This document shows, one piece after another, positions 7,524 to 8,048 of a DNA stretch of 8,048 bases. The number at the start of each line of letters is the position of its first letter. Positions within the stretch are counted from its first letter, which is position 1. The notes beneath the pieces were generated by a model. It was given only the letters and a program-made list of their open reading frames with translations. It had not been told where the DNA came from and ran no database searches. The DNA comes from Armatimonadota bacterium (GTDB lineage Bacteria; Armatimonadota; SYMT01). The position numbers and the translations under genes were made by a program. The DNA is taken from the NCBI GenBank assembly GCA_020696885.1, contig JAJFMS010000110.1, positions 1-8,048 of the forward strand, written 5' to 3'.

Positions 7524-8048
7524 ATGAATAGACCTGCTTCCCGCTACCTGCCGCTGCTCCTCTCTGTAGGGCTGCTTACCCTGGTAAGTGGCTGCTTCGG
7601 CGGGGGCCCCTCCGCTCCTCCAGTTGGCCCCACACCGTCGTCCGACCCATTCGTCGACGTAACGGAGGCCTCCGGCATCCGATGGACCAACCAGCCGCTA
7701 AAGCGACCGATGCGCCTGTTGGAGTCGGTCGGCTTCGGCGCCGGTTTCGTCGACTTCGACCAGGACGGGCACCTGGACGTCTTCCTGGTGGGCGCGCCAA
7801 CCTGCGCCCTCTACCGTAACCAGGGCGATGGCACGTTCCAGCCCGTCCCTGCCAGCGCGGGCCTCGGCGCCAGGGGAGACTGGATCGGCTGCGCCACCTG
7901 TGACTTCGATAATGATGGTTGGCCGGATCTTTATGTCACCGGCTATTTGAAGTCGGCGCTCTATCGCAACCGGGGAGACGGTACCTTCGAAGATGTCACC
8001 CGCCGGGCCGGGGTGGCGATGACCGGGAAATGGGCCACCGCGGCTACC
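7524..8048 (+). CDS. CRTAC1-like FG-GAP/VCBS repeat lipoprotein (N-terminal part)
   Basis: The frame is open from ATG 7524 to the window edge (175 codons). Residues 1-24 are a bacterial lipoprotein signal peptide with lipobox VSGC, giving lipidated Cys24; a proline/serine linker follows. DVTEASGIRW and two FG-GAP/VCBS-type repeats are then visible, each with a calcium-binding loop (DFDQDGHLD and DFDNDGWPD) and LYRN.GDGTF. This is the pattern of CRTAC1/ASPIC-UnbV-type proteins, which form propellers and occur widely in Planctomycetota, Acidobacteriota and relatives; their biochemical role is mostly unknown. A full member would be expected to have several more repeats and often a C-terminal ASPIC/UnbV domain beyond the window. 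There is no strong Shine-Dalgarno site. The gene diverges from the heptaheme cytochrome gene. Confidence 0.88.
   Translation, partial: MNRPASRYLPLLLSVGLLTLVSGCFGGGPSAPPVGPTPSSDPFVDVTEASGIRWTNQPLKRPMRLLESVGFGAGFVDFDQDGHLDVFLVGAPTCALYRNQGDGTFQPVPASAGLGARGDWIGCATCDFDNDGWPDLYVTGYLKSALYRNRGDGTFEDVTRRAGVAMTGKWATAAT

Noticed and set aside
7504..7527. Seven-codon leader frame (ATG GCT CGC ...) overlapping the lipoprotein start as ATGA
   Set aside because: It has no ribosome binding site and its length is within chance; nothing suggests an attenuator.

Overview
The window is GC-rich bacterial chromosome and reads as vertically inherited, sparsely packed DNA with no phage, transposase, CRISPR or RNA gene visible. 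A Gram-positive/cyanobacterial-type ClpC unfoldase sits together with a seven-heme membrane-anchored cytochrome c, a CRTAC1/VCBS-type lipoprotein and a large secreted WD40-like propeller protein. This mix suggests an uncultured, deep-branching, respiratory lineage (Armatimonadota, or a neighbour such as Planctomycetota or Acidobacteriota). That placement is inference from gene content only.

Layout. 1-81: leader with two small hairpins and a clear Shine-Dalgarno site. 82-2565 (+): clpC, complete and canonical, closed by a strong intrinsic terminator at 2591-2623. 2566-3240: 675 bases without a gene. They hold two homologous copies of an approximately 137-bp imperfect palindrome, exactly 202 bp apart (2664-2800 and 2866-3001), then about 240 bases rich in small hairpins. 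3241-6077 (+): remains of one large secreted protein with an order of signal peptide, ten beta-propeller repeats, half of an eleventh, two fibronectin type III domains and a C-terminal ASH/HYDIN-like Ig domain. It is now split over three reading frames, and its best ribosome binding site faces an ATA codon. 6078-6148: convergent spacer with a probable bidirectional terminator. 6149-7297 (-): heptaheme cytochrome c with an N-terminal membrane anchor. 7298-7523: divergent spacer. 7524-8048 (+): N-terminal 175 codons of a CRTAC1-like FG-GAP/VCBS lipoprotein, cut by the window end.

How the parts relate. clpC is a self-contained transcription unit at its 3' end. The propeller gene and the cytochrome converge. 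The cytochrome and the VCBS lipoprotein diverge from a shared 226-bp spacer; both products are predicted to be exported and membrane-attached, so a shared envelope role is possible but unproven.

The most noteworthy items are the multiply broken propeller gene (two junctions that each appear to delete the start of a repeat unit, plus a likely lost start codon) and the duplicated palindromic element. I see no complete new defence, mobile or biosynthetic system.
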